A DNA stretch of 64,000 bases, taken from assembly GCA_018907035.1 (NCBI GenBank), contig JACCIC010000001.1, positions 4,942,001 to 5,006,000 of the forward strand. Direction: 5' to 3'. This DNA comes from Sycobia sp. Sy_11. Lineage: Eukaryota > Arthropoda > Insecta > Hymenoptera > Epichrysomallidae. The first letter of the stretch is position 1. Every line of letters starts with the position of its first letter. The position numbers and the translations under genes are program-made. The notes below the pieces were generated by a model. It made no database searches. It was not told where the DNA came from and saw only the letters and a program-made list of their open reading frames with translations. This document shows, piece by piece, positions 39,103 to 50,079 of this stretch.

Positions 39103-39879
39103 GGTTTCTAGTAAAAGGGTATTCAAATTTAAGTTACTTTATTTGATAAAGTGTAGGAATAAGTATTTTACAATGAGTCAACCGATCATGTACATATGTC
39201 TACAAGTTCAAAATATTTAATATTCTAATTAAATTTCAAGAAACTTCGTGCTCGATATATTCCAGGCTATCCTTTTTTAATATGTGTGCAGCGCTTGTCA
39301 TACGGCAACTAGGCAATTCGTTGTTCACAATTGCGTTGTGCTAGAAAGATATAAGATTATCTTGATTTCAAATAGATTCCTAGTATGACGTTGCCATCTT
39401 TAAATGACAGGCGCATGTGAAGATTAGAAGCTACAGATAAACTTTCCTATAAATTTTAATATTAATTTCGTCTTCAATTTGATCGGTGACAAAATATTTT
39501 TTGAAAGTAAAATAATTTCGGTAAAAAACGCCGCCAATAATTTACTTTTTTTCAAATCCAAAAATTGTTCTACACACGAGTCACAACTGTTTCTTTCTCC
39601 ATGTTCATACGATTGTTGTTATATATTGCTAGAATTTTTCGGTACTGTTTTCTTAAAAAATATGTCCATGATCTATACTCTTTTTTGCCAATGGAAAGAT
39701 AATTTTTTTTTATGCACATCCATGATATATTTAGCTTCTGTAGTCAGATTAAGTCGATATTTCGATGGAGTCTCCTGAAGCATATAATATTTTATCAGAT
39801 TTTTACCTTGGCTATATTAATTCATCAAGAAATTCTTCTCTTGCCTCATCCAAGTACGCATAAAAGGACTGTGTGACTT

Positions 39880-40145
39880 TTTAACGAGGCTCGGACAAAT
39901 TTTTCATTGCATATTTTGAAAAGTTCGTAATTGAGTTTTGGTGAAAGTTCGGACCGGCTTCACATTGGGTACCATGTAAGTTTCTCAGATTTTGCGATTC
40001 GTAACTTTGAAGTTACATAAAATTTTCTTACAGATCTCACGCGGCTTAATAAAAAGGTTCGCCCAGCGTTTGGGGCGTAAATTATACTCTGCGTAATTTC
40101 ATAGTGGAAGGGGCTCTTCCGTTCGATGGGGATTTCGTAATTCTT
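39880..40145. promoter_or_regulatory. Candidate cis-regulatory module
   Basis: Mixed composition with GGCTTAATAAAAAGG, GGGGCGTAAATTATA and GCGTAATTTCATAG words (Caudal/Hox-like cores). It is bounded by AT-rich DNA, and the one minus-strand frame across it has no domain. Confidence 0.3.
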
Positions 40146-40149
40146 AAAA

Positions 40150-40965
40150 TTTATATAATTCATATATATTGTGATTCTTATTCCACTGAATATTAAAATA
40201 ATAATATAATAATCTGTTTAATCTCTATAGAATTATAACAGGGTAAAATAGTCTTTCAATGTAAATACAATCAAGCATAGATATATCTCAGGCGATTGAG
40301 CCAAATTTCAAGATTTACTTTATAAGAAGTATGCAAGAAAAATTTTTGAAGAAGTAGATAAAGTTGATATTGTATAGAATTGTAAAGAATCTAAAGCAAA
40401 TTACTGTTTGTACTTTTCGCCCTCGATCATTTGCTAGACTTGCCAATAGGACGACAGGCAATCAATTCCTAGATGTATGATGCTTCCTCGAGAAATTGAG
40501 AAGTTATAATATAAAGACAATAAAATCATTTATGAGAGGTCAAGATATTGTGTACGCGATTATAAAACTATTCACCTGTTGGTGAAAAATATATTTCACT
40601 CAAAAATATATCTCACTTGTTCAAATTTGCTCCGCGAAAATGTCAGCGAAATCTTAATAATTTATTATTTAACTGAATTTTAATACTTTATTTTTCTGAA
40701 TATTATCAAGATCCATTCAAATAATGAGATTTAGAACATTAATTAAAATTATTGAATTATGACTATTTAATTTATTGATAATATCTTATAACAGAGATTT
40801 CTCACTCTTTTGTAATAGCTAGAATTTACGAACAGAAATTTTATATTAACTGCTTGCCTTTTTATTCTTATTCGTGTTTAATTTCTTTTACCTCTGCTAT
40901 TGACTTTTAATAACAGTTTTTAGTCTTAATAATCGCATTTATTTGAGAAATAAAATTTTAAAAAA
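40150..40965. other. AT-rich non-coding stretch
   Basis: Nothing recognisable. Confidence 0.5.
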
Positions 40966-40969
40966 TCCC

Positions 40970-41150
40970 AGGCGATACGGTCATTACACGTTTTCTGAGA
41001 GGCTCCGCTTTATGCTGCGTTTACGTTAATTCGAATCTTGGAGTCGATCAAACAGACTCGAGAAAGGCGAAATTGCCTCGGGCTGAGGGTTAAATAGCAG
41101 CAGCGTTCGGCATGCGAATCACGCGCTCGATCGAAGTCTGTAAGCGTTGC
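40970..41150. promoter_or_regulatory. Candidate cis-regulatory module
   Basis: GC-richer block with CGTTTACGTTAATTCG, GGTTAAATAGCAGCAG and a GGCGAAATTGCCTCGGGC near-palindrome at about 41066-41082. There is no open frame. Confidence 0.3.
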
Positions 41151-41187
41151 ACTATTTTTTATTGATTTTATACTAATTTCAAAAAGA

Positions 41188-41194
<7 letters not shown>

Positions 41195-41222
<28 letters not shown>
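41195..41222. repeat. (CT)n microsatellite
   Basis: About 14 CT units. Confidence 0.9.
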
Positions 41223-41226
<4 letters not shown>

Positions 41227-41239
41227 ATCGGTTTAAAGA

Positions 41240-42930
41240 CAAATTAATAAATTATCTCTTTTAAATAAAATTTTTGCATTAGAAAGAAACAACATAGATC
41301 ATTTCTATTAATTCTTTACTAAAAAAATATTTTATGGTTTTTCGATAATAAGTATTATATATTTAAATATAAAGTAATTTCAAAGAATTAATAAAGTAGT
41401 ATACACTTATTTATTTATACTATAATTTTTTGGCCCTGTAAGCTTTCTTATATTTAAATATTATTTCTGTTGTTAATCCCGATTCTTTGAAATTTTGGTA
41501 AAAAGAAAAATTAAACTGTCCACACTATATTTCTTCTTTTGAGAAAATTTTAAGCAATGTATACCCTACCAGGGAAATGATTAAACTGAATCCGCAAGTA
41601 TTCTGACTTTTTAACAAGCTGATGTAGTTATTGCAGACATTATTATATTTATCATTTTTTAAGCCTTATATTTATTAGAAATCCGGCCAAGGATGTTTCC
41701 TATTCGAATGCGCATTAGATGGGAGAATTTCCTGACAATATCTGACGATGGTTATTATTAACGAATTTTTAAGTGGGTTTGCAATTCATCGATTCAAGAG
41801 GTGACAATTAGCCCTCTCAAATCCATCTCCAAAAATGGTTGTTCCTATCATCCTACCAAGGATTAATGCACTTTCTTAAACACCGTTTTCAGTGTTATTT
41901 ATTATGGAAAGGTAGTTCCCTAAGCATATTTTTACGGTAATTTTCATTTTCTTTAAAAATTAACATCAAGAGTGGTTTTAATATTGTTAAATATCACGTA
42001 GAAAATATATGCCTAATAGTTTTCAAGTAGATTCCAATATTCAAAGTACAACATACATAAAATTAAAAAAAATTCATTGATATATACTAATCTTATAGCT
42101 TTACAATTAAAAGCTTAGTAGCATCAAATATTATGAAATTTTTAGAACATTAATATAAATAATTTATTTTACTAAGACTTAATTCATTAATTTTTTTTAC
42201 TGTAATCGTTAATTTATACGAATATAACTAATTTTTTCATATGTATAAGTGTAGGGCCATTTTACACTTCGATTCTTGCATTGTGAAATCGAATTTTACG
42301 CGCAACAGCACAAAAATTAGCGCATAGCTGCACTATTTGTGAAGAATTTCGATTGTCACGTATTTATTGCGCAATATATTATGTTTAAGTTGAGTAAGCT
42401 TAGTAGCCACATTTTAAGCGTAAATAATTACCTAGTGTATTAATATAATTTTATACAGAGATGCTATAAATTCGTGAAAGAACGTGCACTTCTATTTTTA
42501 TATATATACTGTTATAATACGTTTTGCATAATATAATATATTATTATTAAGGACGTTCGTAAGATAATATTTGCAGAACGTTGTATGTATGAGTTTTAGT
42601 CGCTGCGACATATGCACATTTTTTATTTCCATAATATGCGCTTATAAAGTCCTGTTTTGTAGACGAGCCTAGTCATGGAGACTCTTTATAATAAAGATTT
42701 GGAACATTGTTATAAAAAATTACTATATTATATGAATGAAAAAGGGTTAAAGTAATATTTGCGCATGAAAAAATGTTATCGGATAAAACTATAAACTCGC
42801 GGTTCTTTCAGAGAAATTCCAGTTACAATCAATAATAAAATATAAGGGCATCTGTAAATAATACATATTCGACGAAACTTGACCGTAAACTGACAGTAAA
42901 GTTCGAGCGTGCCGCAAAATTGAATTCGCA
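41240..42930. other. AT-rich non-coding stretch
   Basis: No gene recognised. A short mixed patch at 42250-42380 (CGAATTTTACGCGCAACAG and GTATTTATTGCGCAAT words) could be a small regulatory element. Confidence 0.45.
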
Positions 42931-42940
42931 TTCACCTTGA

Positions 42941-43345
42941 TCATTGGCACGGGAAAGTGTTTTCGAACAGCTGTGCGCGCATCCAGAAAGAGAAATGACG
43001 CTGCGCACTATTGCCGAGGAAAAACTGGTTTTAAATAACACCGGACAGCCTTGGCGTGCGAGTCGTTTGTATTTTACGTTTTTGCAAATTAAAGGCAAGA
43101 GTTTGAGAGAAAAAAAAATACGGTGTCGCGTGTGTATGAGCGCAGTGCCGGATTTGGGACTTAGCTTGAAACGATGCGTGCATCAATTTAAACGAGATGA
43201 TATTTCAAACGAAATTCTGATTTCGACTTTATATCGAACATTTAATATAATTCTTCAATTGGAATATCCAAATATAATAGATCGTTGCGCATTGAAAAAG
43301 CAGTTTTTGCTTTTTACATCGGTAGAGGATAATGTGAAATCATAA
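42941..43345 (+). CDS. Unassigned open frame, possibly a decayed gene or exon
   Basis: An uninterrupted frame of about 134 codons after the stop at 42938-42940. The first ATG is at 42994, giving 117 residues. Codon choice (GAA, CGT, GCG, TTG) and composition differ from the AT-driven frames nearby, and the block is GC-richer than its flanks, so it looks like real or formerly real coding sequence. Visible features are a basic CRVC motif after SLREKKIR, two more cysteines downstream and a basic C-terminal part. There is no signal peptide or membrane segment. The product was not recognised. No clear acceptor precedes the frame, which leaves a single-exon gene starting at 42994 or a mobile-element or pseudogene remnant. 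Confidence 0.35.
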   Translation, partial: SLARESVFEQLCAHPEREMTLRTIAEEKLVLNNTGQPWRASRLYFTFLQIKGKSLREKKIRCRVCMSAVPDLGLSLKRCVHQFKRDDISNEILISTLYRTFNIILQLEYPNIIDRCALKKQFLLFTSVEDNVKS

Positions 43346-43349
43346 ATAC

Positions 43350-44560
43350 AGATAATGAATCGAGAAAGAATACAATTTGTACCTGGCAGCTTTGTCATTT
43401 AAATAGAAGTCTTACCGGGCTTGTTAGCTTCGTACTATTGAATGAAATTCATCTGCGTCCTAATTAACTATAAACGGTAATAACATTGAAAATGAAATGA
43501 TACTAGTGATAGCTTTTTTGTTTTCGAAATTAATGTAAATAATTGAATATATAAATGATAAGTAAAAGATAGATTTAAGGAAGAATTTTGAAATATCCGG
43601 AATCTAATGATAATGACTGGTAGGTGATGAATATGACGATCTGAAGCGTTCGTCATTGAATACATCAGATAATGTATTACGCATTCTTATACATTCGTGA
43701 AAAATATGGAGTACCTCGATTATAATTTTATGAAAAATATGTTGCATGATACATAAATTATATACAATTTTGTTCTTGTAAAAATAAATTGGTATTGTGT
43801 ATAATACTTTAACGGAAATGGTGAAAAATTTAAATAAACTAATGTTTCTATTTAAAATACTTCTATGTCATTAAACATTTTTAAGCTAAATTTTATATCT
43901 ATGTTGAATTGTGTTCAATATTCAAACCTTATTAAGATAAGAATTTCTACTGAGTTTGGGACGAATCTGACTCAATTGAAAATTCAATTCTGAATTATAT
44001 AAACCCATTAGATTTCAGTTCGGCGAGTCCTAACTTAAAAACTACCGAATCTTCAGTTAAATTCATAAAGAATTTGGAATGAAATGATATACTTCAAATG
44101 GTTGATGCTTTAACTATTTAATCGCAGGCTTTAAATTCTATAAAGATTTAGTTTTCAAAGAAGTTATATATGTCATAACAAAGTTACTCTTGTTATCTTG
44201 TCAGTTCTCATTATTATGCTGGTTAAGGACAGAAGTCTTTAACGCGAAGTTTAATGTATGTCATGTAAATATTATCACTAATATATTCGGAACAACATAA
44301 ATTCTATCATAGGAATAATATAGTTTGTATAAAAATAAAAGATACTTCGTATCATATTATCTTAGTAAACTTATCATTGTAGTAAAATTAAATCAGTCGA
44401 CTGATACAAAGTAAACTAATGAATATTTGTATCGATCTAACAGATTTTTAATGCACTAATATCGTTCAAATACTAATCAAAATACCTATATTAATGATAA
44501 TTAGCCGCGTAGATTCTGAAATATAAAACTTAATATATATTAAAGTAAAAATAAATTTTG
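43350..44560. other. AT-rich non-coding stretch
   Basis: Nothing recognisable on either strand. Confidence 0.5.
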
Positions 44561-44564
44561 CTAA

Positions 44565-44715
44565 TAAAGGACAATCGGACTGCTCTCTTCACCGAAAATT
44601 CCACATGTGCAAAGCTCGACGATTGAATTCCTGGAGAAGAGCCGAGGTGGTTCGAAGCGTTGAGCTTTGCAGATTCTACGGGGATGATTATAACGACAGT
44701 TTGACTGTCAGTATA
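44565..44715. mobile_element. MITE-like hairpin element
   Basis: The left arm begins near AGGACAATCGGACTG (44571) and contains GTGCAAAGCTCGACG (44607). The right arm, read on the minus strand, gives GACAGTCAAACTGTCG and then CTGCAAAGCTCAACGC. The arms are imperfect inverted copies around a centre near 44640. The outer word matches the GACAGTC ends of neighbouring elements, so it belongs to the same broad family. No coding capacity. Confidence 0.6.
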
Positions 44716-44968
44716 ATTATATTAATTCTTTAAAAAACTTCAAATCCAACATAAAACTTAAAAAAAAAACATAATTTTTGTAACAACTTCGAGGCGTTTT
44801 GTTCTTCCATTGATTTTAACTTATTGATGCCAAATTTTTCTCATTGAACATCTGTTCTTTTTTCCTTCACTGGATTAACTATTATTTAAATTAATAAATA
44901 TTTTTATCGGTCTTACATTATAATATAATATATTAGCTAAAATACTGACAGTCAGACTGTCCTTGTTT
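44696..44968. mobile_element. MITE-like element with about 20-bp terminal inverted repeats
   Basis: Left end CGACAGTTTGACTGTCAGTAT and right end ATACTGACAGTCAGACTGTCC are inverted copies differing at two positions. The interior is AT-rich, about 230 bp, without coding capacity. It shares its left end with the right arm of the element at 44565-44715, so the two are overlapping or nested. The last bases of the right end continue to match the palindrome at 832-856. Confidence 0.55.
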
Positions 44969-45073
44969 ACATTCATCCCTGTACAATAGGAAATAAAACT
45001 TATTACTACAATAAATTATATTAAAAATTACAATAATAAATGAAATAAAATAAAAATAATAAAAGCAATATTT

Positions 45074-45190
45074 TATGTTAGTAAAGGACAACCTAACTGT
45101 TCCCACCATCTTAAATTTAGAATCACCTTGGTGTCCGACATTTCGAACGGCTACTGTTCCTCCTCAAGAACTAAACCGGTTTAATTTTAT
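45074..45190. mobile_element. Single-arm copy of the 568-792 hairpin element
   Basis: TGTTAGTAAAGGACAACCT at 45077 and CCCACCATCTTAAATTTA match both arms of the element at 568-792. The match continues through ACATTTCGAACGG and CCTCAAGAACTAAACCGG. The matching second arm is not seen, so this copy is truncated or solo. It ends about 550 bp upstream of the RNase T2-like start codon. Confidence 0.6.
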
Positions 45191-45713
45191 TTTAAGTAAA
45201 ATTTTATTATAACTAAACATATATGTTTGATTTTTAATTAATTAACATTAAATATGAAATTTGGTCCTATTCAATGAAAATTATGTTATTACGATCAATA
45301 AATTACTCTTGCTCATGAATCGCAGAACTTCATGACGTAACATAATAATTTTCTTAAAATTTTATTTATTACCTTATCAACTGTTATTAAGCTTTATAAA
45401 AAGGCATGACTTCGATGCTGAAAAACAACTTATTTTTCTATCTGAAAAATAACGTTGTTTTTCACTTGATATCTGAGTAGGAAAAAAGTTCCAACTAAGA
45501 AATGGTGATATTTATTTCTTAAATGATATAAGAATGTATACGAGTTAAATTACATAATAAAACAACAAAATTTTTTGCTGCTGAAGTGTATTCACATGGA
45601 GCTTATCTTAAAAGTACGTACTATGTTCACAAGTGAAGGCCTATTATCATATAATAAAAGATATTTATAATTAGAACAGGAAATCTATGAGGAATAAATT
45701 TCTTGATCTATTA

Positions 45714-45750
45714 TATATAACATTTACAGTTACTCCTGAACTGTTTAGTT
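45714..45750 (+). promoter_or_regulatory. Candidate core promoter of the RNase T2-like gene
   Basis: TATATAA at 45714-45720 lies about 33 bases before TTTAGTTG (A at 45747), a weak initiator-like match. Transcription from there would leave a 5' leader of about 20 bases before the ATG at 45768. The AT-rich background makes chance TATA words common, so this is tentative. Confidence 0.3.
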
Positions 45751-45767
45751 GCCCAGTTTTTTTTAAG

Positions 45768-47803
45768 ATGTTTAAATACATTTTAGCATTATGCATTATA
45801 TTTTTCCACGAGTCCGCGACAACGTAAGTTATTAAAACATTCGCTCATATTTAATGGCAGATTTCAATTAATTTTTTATTTGATGAAACTAAATTTTTCA
45901 ATTATGAAAACAAACTAATAACACAAATTAAACTCAATGACTGAATATTGTAACATTTATGATTATCTACCGTTATTATTATGTTAACATAATTTAATTA
46001 ATATAATACATAGAAGCCAGTACATGCTAGCTAAAGAAAAATTTACTATTACTTTAACAATTAATTAGTACTTATTCTTATTAAAGATACGTTTTTAAAA
46101 TTTTTACTCAATGAGCAACTTGGCGCCATTAAAATCACGCATTTATTTTTTAAAATGCCCCTTCATTTTTCCAATGTACTTCTGAAGATTCTTCTTTTTA
46201 TATAATTGCTTGATTTGTAAAAAAACTCCGAGAAAACATAATGTGAAGAAGAAAAATTAAAAATGCAATTAGTCGGTTTAACAAATGAGCGATCTAGATT
46301 ATATTATCAAAAAAACAACCGCGTTTTAATTATTATTTACTTACATTGTTAAGCATCGATATTAGTAAAATATAGGAAATAGTAGATAAGATAATAGTAG
46401 AAAAAATAAGATTGAGAGATATAATTATAAATATTAAATACCGCAAACGATATTATATCATTTTTCTTAAATCCAAAGACAATCATATTACCAAAAAGTT
46501 GAAGGGTTGCTCTGAAATATTACTTTTTAGATTTTTACGTTTCAGCAACTAATAAATTGCAATAGATTAGTCTTGAATTCTACAAATTAAAAAAATTAGT
46601 TTCTTTAATATATAAAAATAAGATTTGTTTGTAGAATTATAATTGTATTAAACAATTAATATCTAAATAATTTTTCAGTCGGACGGGTAAATATACCGAA
46701 CTAGTATTAGCTCAAACCTTTCCCATATCTGAATTTTTTCATGATTCAGATAAATACTTAAATAACACTTCCCCTAAACTAGCGGAATATTTAGAAAAAC
46801 ATCGGACCACATTCGTAGCAAAGAATTGGGTCATATCTGGACTATGGCCTTTTGATTCAAAGAACATGATTGTTATAGAATGCGTAGATTCTAAGGGAAA
46901 CAAAAGAAGATTAAATCTTGATAAACTGGATTCGAATGTGAAAATAGCATTGAAAGAAAATTGGCCCAGTTTAATAGTAAGTCAATCAGACGAGGATAAC
47001 TGGATTTTAGATTACCGTCGATTTGGATCCTGTGTGACGAAAGATTCAGAGGTTTACTTTCGCGAAGCTTTGCGATTGTTTCGAAAATACAATATAGGGA
47101 ATATACTTGGAAATGCTAGAATCGATAATGAAGATAACGAATTTCAGCTCTATCGTATCAATGATGTTGTTAAATTTGCTGCAACCAAGCAACCGTACTT
47201 AAAATGTGTACAGAAGGTAACGCTTAATAAGGATAAATTTGAAATTTGAAATTGATACATTTGAAATCAAAATTGTCATTTGTATTGCTTTTCTTCTTTT
47301 AGGGAGGGAAGCAATATCTTTCAGAAGTTCGGCTTTGCTTCAATACAGATCACATTATAAAGGACTGTACCCATAGGCAATATGAAAATAGCATTCATCA
47401 GTGTAATCCTAAGAAAGCAATTACGTATCCTAAACTACCAGTAGGTTATTTTTAATTTTATGTGTATTATTCAATATACATAATAACTAATAGTTTGAAT
47501 TTATCCGATTATTATAAATTTATGGAATGTAAATTAATTATATATTATAATATATGTTTTTTATTGTTAAGACATTTTTTATTTTTTATACTTTCACTAA
47601 CAAATAAAATGAAATTAAATAACTAATTAGTTAAAAATATGAATTTATAAGAATTTCATTCGTACGTCCTCAGTAATGATATTTCAATTATTCTTTTTCT
47701 TATAACAATTCGCATATAATTTTCTGAATAGAAATCCGCAGAAAGTGATTTGATAGTGAGTGTTAAAATCGTTTTTAACATACCATGCACATCGACTAAG
47801 TAA
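45768..47803 (+). CDS. Secreted RNase T2-like pseudoenzyme, four exons
   Basis: Proposed exons are 45768-45823, 46679-47216, 47303-47440 and 47732-47803. Introns of 855, 86 and 291 bases all have GT-AG ends and matching phases (2, 0, 0). The product has 267 residues, normal for RNase T2 proteins. Residues 1-17 form a hydrophobic signal peptide, so it should be secreted or lysosomal. Family signatures are the LVLAQTFP segment (27-34; usually L-x-L-x-WP), VISGLWP (70-76; usually IHGLWP), NWPSL (113-117), NWILDYRRFGSC (126-137; usually FWxHEWxKHGTC), LSEVRLCFN (204-212), and cysteines 195, 210, 220, 232 and 263. The catalytic residues are changed: the first His is Ser72, the HE pair is Leu129-Asp130, and the KH pair is Arg133-Phe134. 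Hydrolysis should be lost while the fold remains. N47 and N48 sit in glycosylation sequons. If intron 3 is retained, the frame stops at 47453-47455, giving 248 residues. Function is unknown; an immune, digestive or venom role would be speculation. Confidence 0.85.
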
Positions 47804-47938
47804 GTGTGCTTACGAAAAAAAAAACACATTTAAAGTCTACCTGTGTGATAAACTTCTCTGCAAATGCTTCTGATTAAACTCCTGTATTCTCAAAAGTTAT
47901 TTTCCCATTTCTTCAAAATTTTGACATAGTATTTTTGG

Positions 47939-47944
47939 AATAAA
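47939..47944 (+). terminator. Candidate polyadenylation signal
   Basis: AATAAA 136 bases after the proposed stop at 47801-47803, followed by A- and T-rich DNA. This is the first canonical hexamer downstream of the fourth exon that I noted; usage is unproven. Confidence 0.45.
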
Positions 47945-47949
47945 AAAAA

Positions 47950-48620
47950 TCGATTTTTTGGAACTTTAAGTGTATCTACTTCTCTAGAAGGCAAAGATCG
48001 ATAATTCCAATGCTCAATGATTTTGGAGTTAATGGATTTAGGTTAATGAGTTTATGTTGCTAGAATTAAAATTATGAAAATTAAAAGAATAGAGTATGGA
48101 TTTTTTCGGTTGGATTTTACTTCAAACTGTTTATTTAATTAATTTTCATAGTTTCATAGAAAATTTAGAAGCTAAGTTTAATAATCTATTGATGGTTGAA
48201 CCTGCATGAAATATGAAATATTGTAAAACAGCAATACAGTGCAAAAGATAATAGTTGCAAACTCTTCTTCGTTTAGGTAGTGAAATTAATATTCTAGGCT
48301 AATAACACTCCAACCTACACATACGTTGATAAAGACACACATAGTTGGGTAAAGACACATATAGTTACTGATCGCATCTTAAGAATATCTAGCTTGTAAG
48401 CGAAATCGTAGTGGATTGGAGTTTACCTACTGTATTAGCAATATAATAAATGCTCAATGAGATATAACAAAATAAATTATACAGTAATACTTGTAGATAT
48501 ATAATTTTCGTTAGAACTGAACAAGCAACTGAAGATTATCTATTAAACAATCCGAAGATGAGTCATTAATCCATGTTATGGTTTTTTTCATGAGACTGTG
48601 AAAAGAAAAAAGAAATGAGC
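47950..48620. other. AT-rich spacer
   Basis: No gene recognised. A short direct repeat, (A)AAGACACA(C/T)ATAGTT, occurs twice at about 48330-48366. Confidence 0.5.
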
Positions 48621-48628
48621 AGCTCAGT

Positions 48629-49111
48629 ATGTTTGAAAATCATATACAATACTTTCCATCTATCTTTCTCATTACAGGCAGATTGCATTTTGAAATCTTA
48701 TATATTACGATTGTACTTTTATTTGCAGTTTTATTGTACTTTTTATTTCTAATCTGTACATTAATGCGGCTGTTAGTCGATTTACAGATTGTAGTGGGCT
48801 CTAAACTAGATATTCCAGTTTGTTACACAAAGACACACACAAGAAATTGGCTTCTGACCAGCGTAAATTATTTAATTTATAATGTATTAATAAATTCGGT
48901 ACTTATATACATGAAGTTTTCTCTTGAAAAGAAAATGTGCTATTATTGTATTCTGTGTATGTTTGTATTGTATATTAATTTGTTCTGGATTCACTTTCCT
49001 GATAGTTTAGGTCTGCTATGTTGTTCGTATTTAAATTTCAAAAAACTTGTCTATGGATTCGATAGATTTCTTTGTAAGGGCTGTGTCTGTAGTAAGCGCT
49101 GCGAAAGCTAG
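48629..49111 (+). CDS. Unassigned hydrophobic open frame
   Basis: An ATG-initiated frame of 160 codons, the longest plus-strand ATG-started frame in an AT-rich part of the window. The product has hydrophobic stretches at about residues 19-50, 75-95 and 102-122, which could be membrane segments, and a cysteine-rich tail ending in CKGCVCSKRCES. The Leu/Ile/Phe/Tyr richness may partly reflect AT-rich composition. It was not matched to any family. A fragment of a multi-pass membrane protein such as a chemoreceptor was considered but no signature was found. It begins 826 bases after the RNase T2-like stop on the same strand. Confidence 0.25.
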   Translation: MFENHIQYFPSIFLITGRLHFEILYITIVLLFAVLLYFLFLICTLMRLLVDLQIVVGSKLDIPVCYTKTHTRNWLLTSVNYLIYNVLINSVLIYMKFSLEKKMCYYCILCMFVLYINLFWIHFPDSLGLLCCSYLNFKKLVYGFDRFLCKGCVCSKRCES

Positions 49112-49535
49112 GCAGTTTTCCGAGTACCGTGTTTCAGAATGAATACACGTCTTTTTGGCAAGTACTACTTCTATTCACGGTTTTGACTCATGAAATTGTA
49201 CCGTTCTGCTCCTTCATAAATGATGACAAGTGTGCAGAACCTTGTATAGATAGCACATACTAGTCATAAATTTAAGATCTTGTTCCTTTCTAGACAGGAG
49301 TGAAATCTTGTTAAATAAATTACTAATTTCAGATGATATAGAGTATATATAGTCTCGGATACTTAGAGCTTTGAAATGTACACTGAAGTTTAAGAAAGTG
49401 TCTAGTTGAGCTATGTATTATCAATTTTATGCGAATGTTGGTGTAAGATCTCACTCTTCAATGATGAAAATATGTTATATAGAAAGGCTGACTACATATT
49501 CATACTTTATCTGGTAGTTGCGGAAGTAATGAAAA

Positions 49536-49990
49536 TTGCGATTACAAGTGAAATTTAATTCGAGACAGGTGACCATCAGAAAACACGTTCAGGCAAGAAC
49601 AGATGATCTAATGAAATTTTCTGATTTCGTCATTAACCACAGGTATTGGGAGTCAATATATCAGCATATCAGCGATTTGGTAACAGTAGAGTCACGGTGG
49701 GATTTATTCAATAATTGTACACAATTTATCAATTTTTTTAACACTATCAATTCCTGAAATTATATAATTCTTTTTAAGCTGGACCGTACATGAAGTTCTC
49801 ACAGGAATTATTTTTTAGTAATTATAAAGATCTTTCAACTATCGGATGTGCTAATTTGCAAGCAAATGCACGTCAAATGAGAAAATTAAAAAGTGAGTTA
49901 ACGAGGGTAATTTATCGATATAATAAAATTCCAAATATTGTTAAGGCAGAAAATACAAACATTTTTAAAAATAAACCTAAAACAAGCTAA
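49536..49990 (+). other. Two short consecutive open frames, doubtful
   Basis: Frames at 49536-49757 (73 codons, TTG first codon) and 49790-49990 (66 codons, ATG) follow each other on the same strand. Both products are mixed hydrophilic with no domain. The gap between them has no good GT-AG pairing. They may be a decayed gene or chance. Confidence 0.15.
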
Positions 49991-50079
49991 ATAATCAATA
50001 TTTTCTCCATAACGTATTTCCATCGGTATCTCCTCTCACATTTTCTTTGTCTGCCTGTGTCCTAGCTCATCTAAAATAA

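Larger units (their letters stand above)
37500..39860. other. Mostly AT-rich non-coding stretch
   Basis: No gene can be supported apart from the weak frame at 38414-38665 and a nested palindrome at 39060-39102, both listed separately. Confidence 0.45.

Noticed and set aside
46866..47249. Treating the 127-codon frame as a complete stand-alone gene starting at ATG 46866
   Set aside because: The reading frame is open upstream to an acceptor at 46677-46678 and includes the first RNase T2 signature (SGLWP) before that ATG. A donor at 47217 leads to a third exon with the conserved LSEVRLCF segment.
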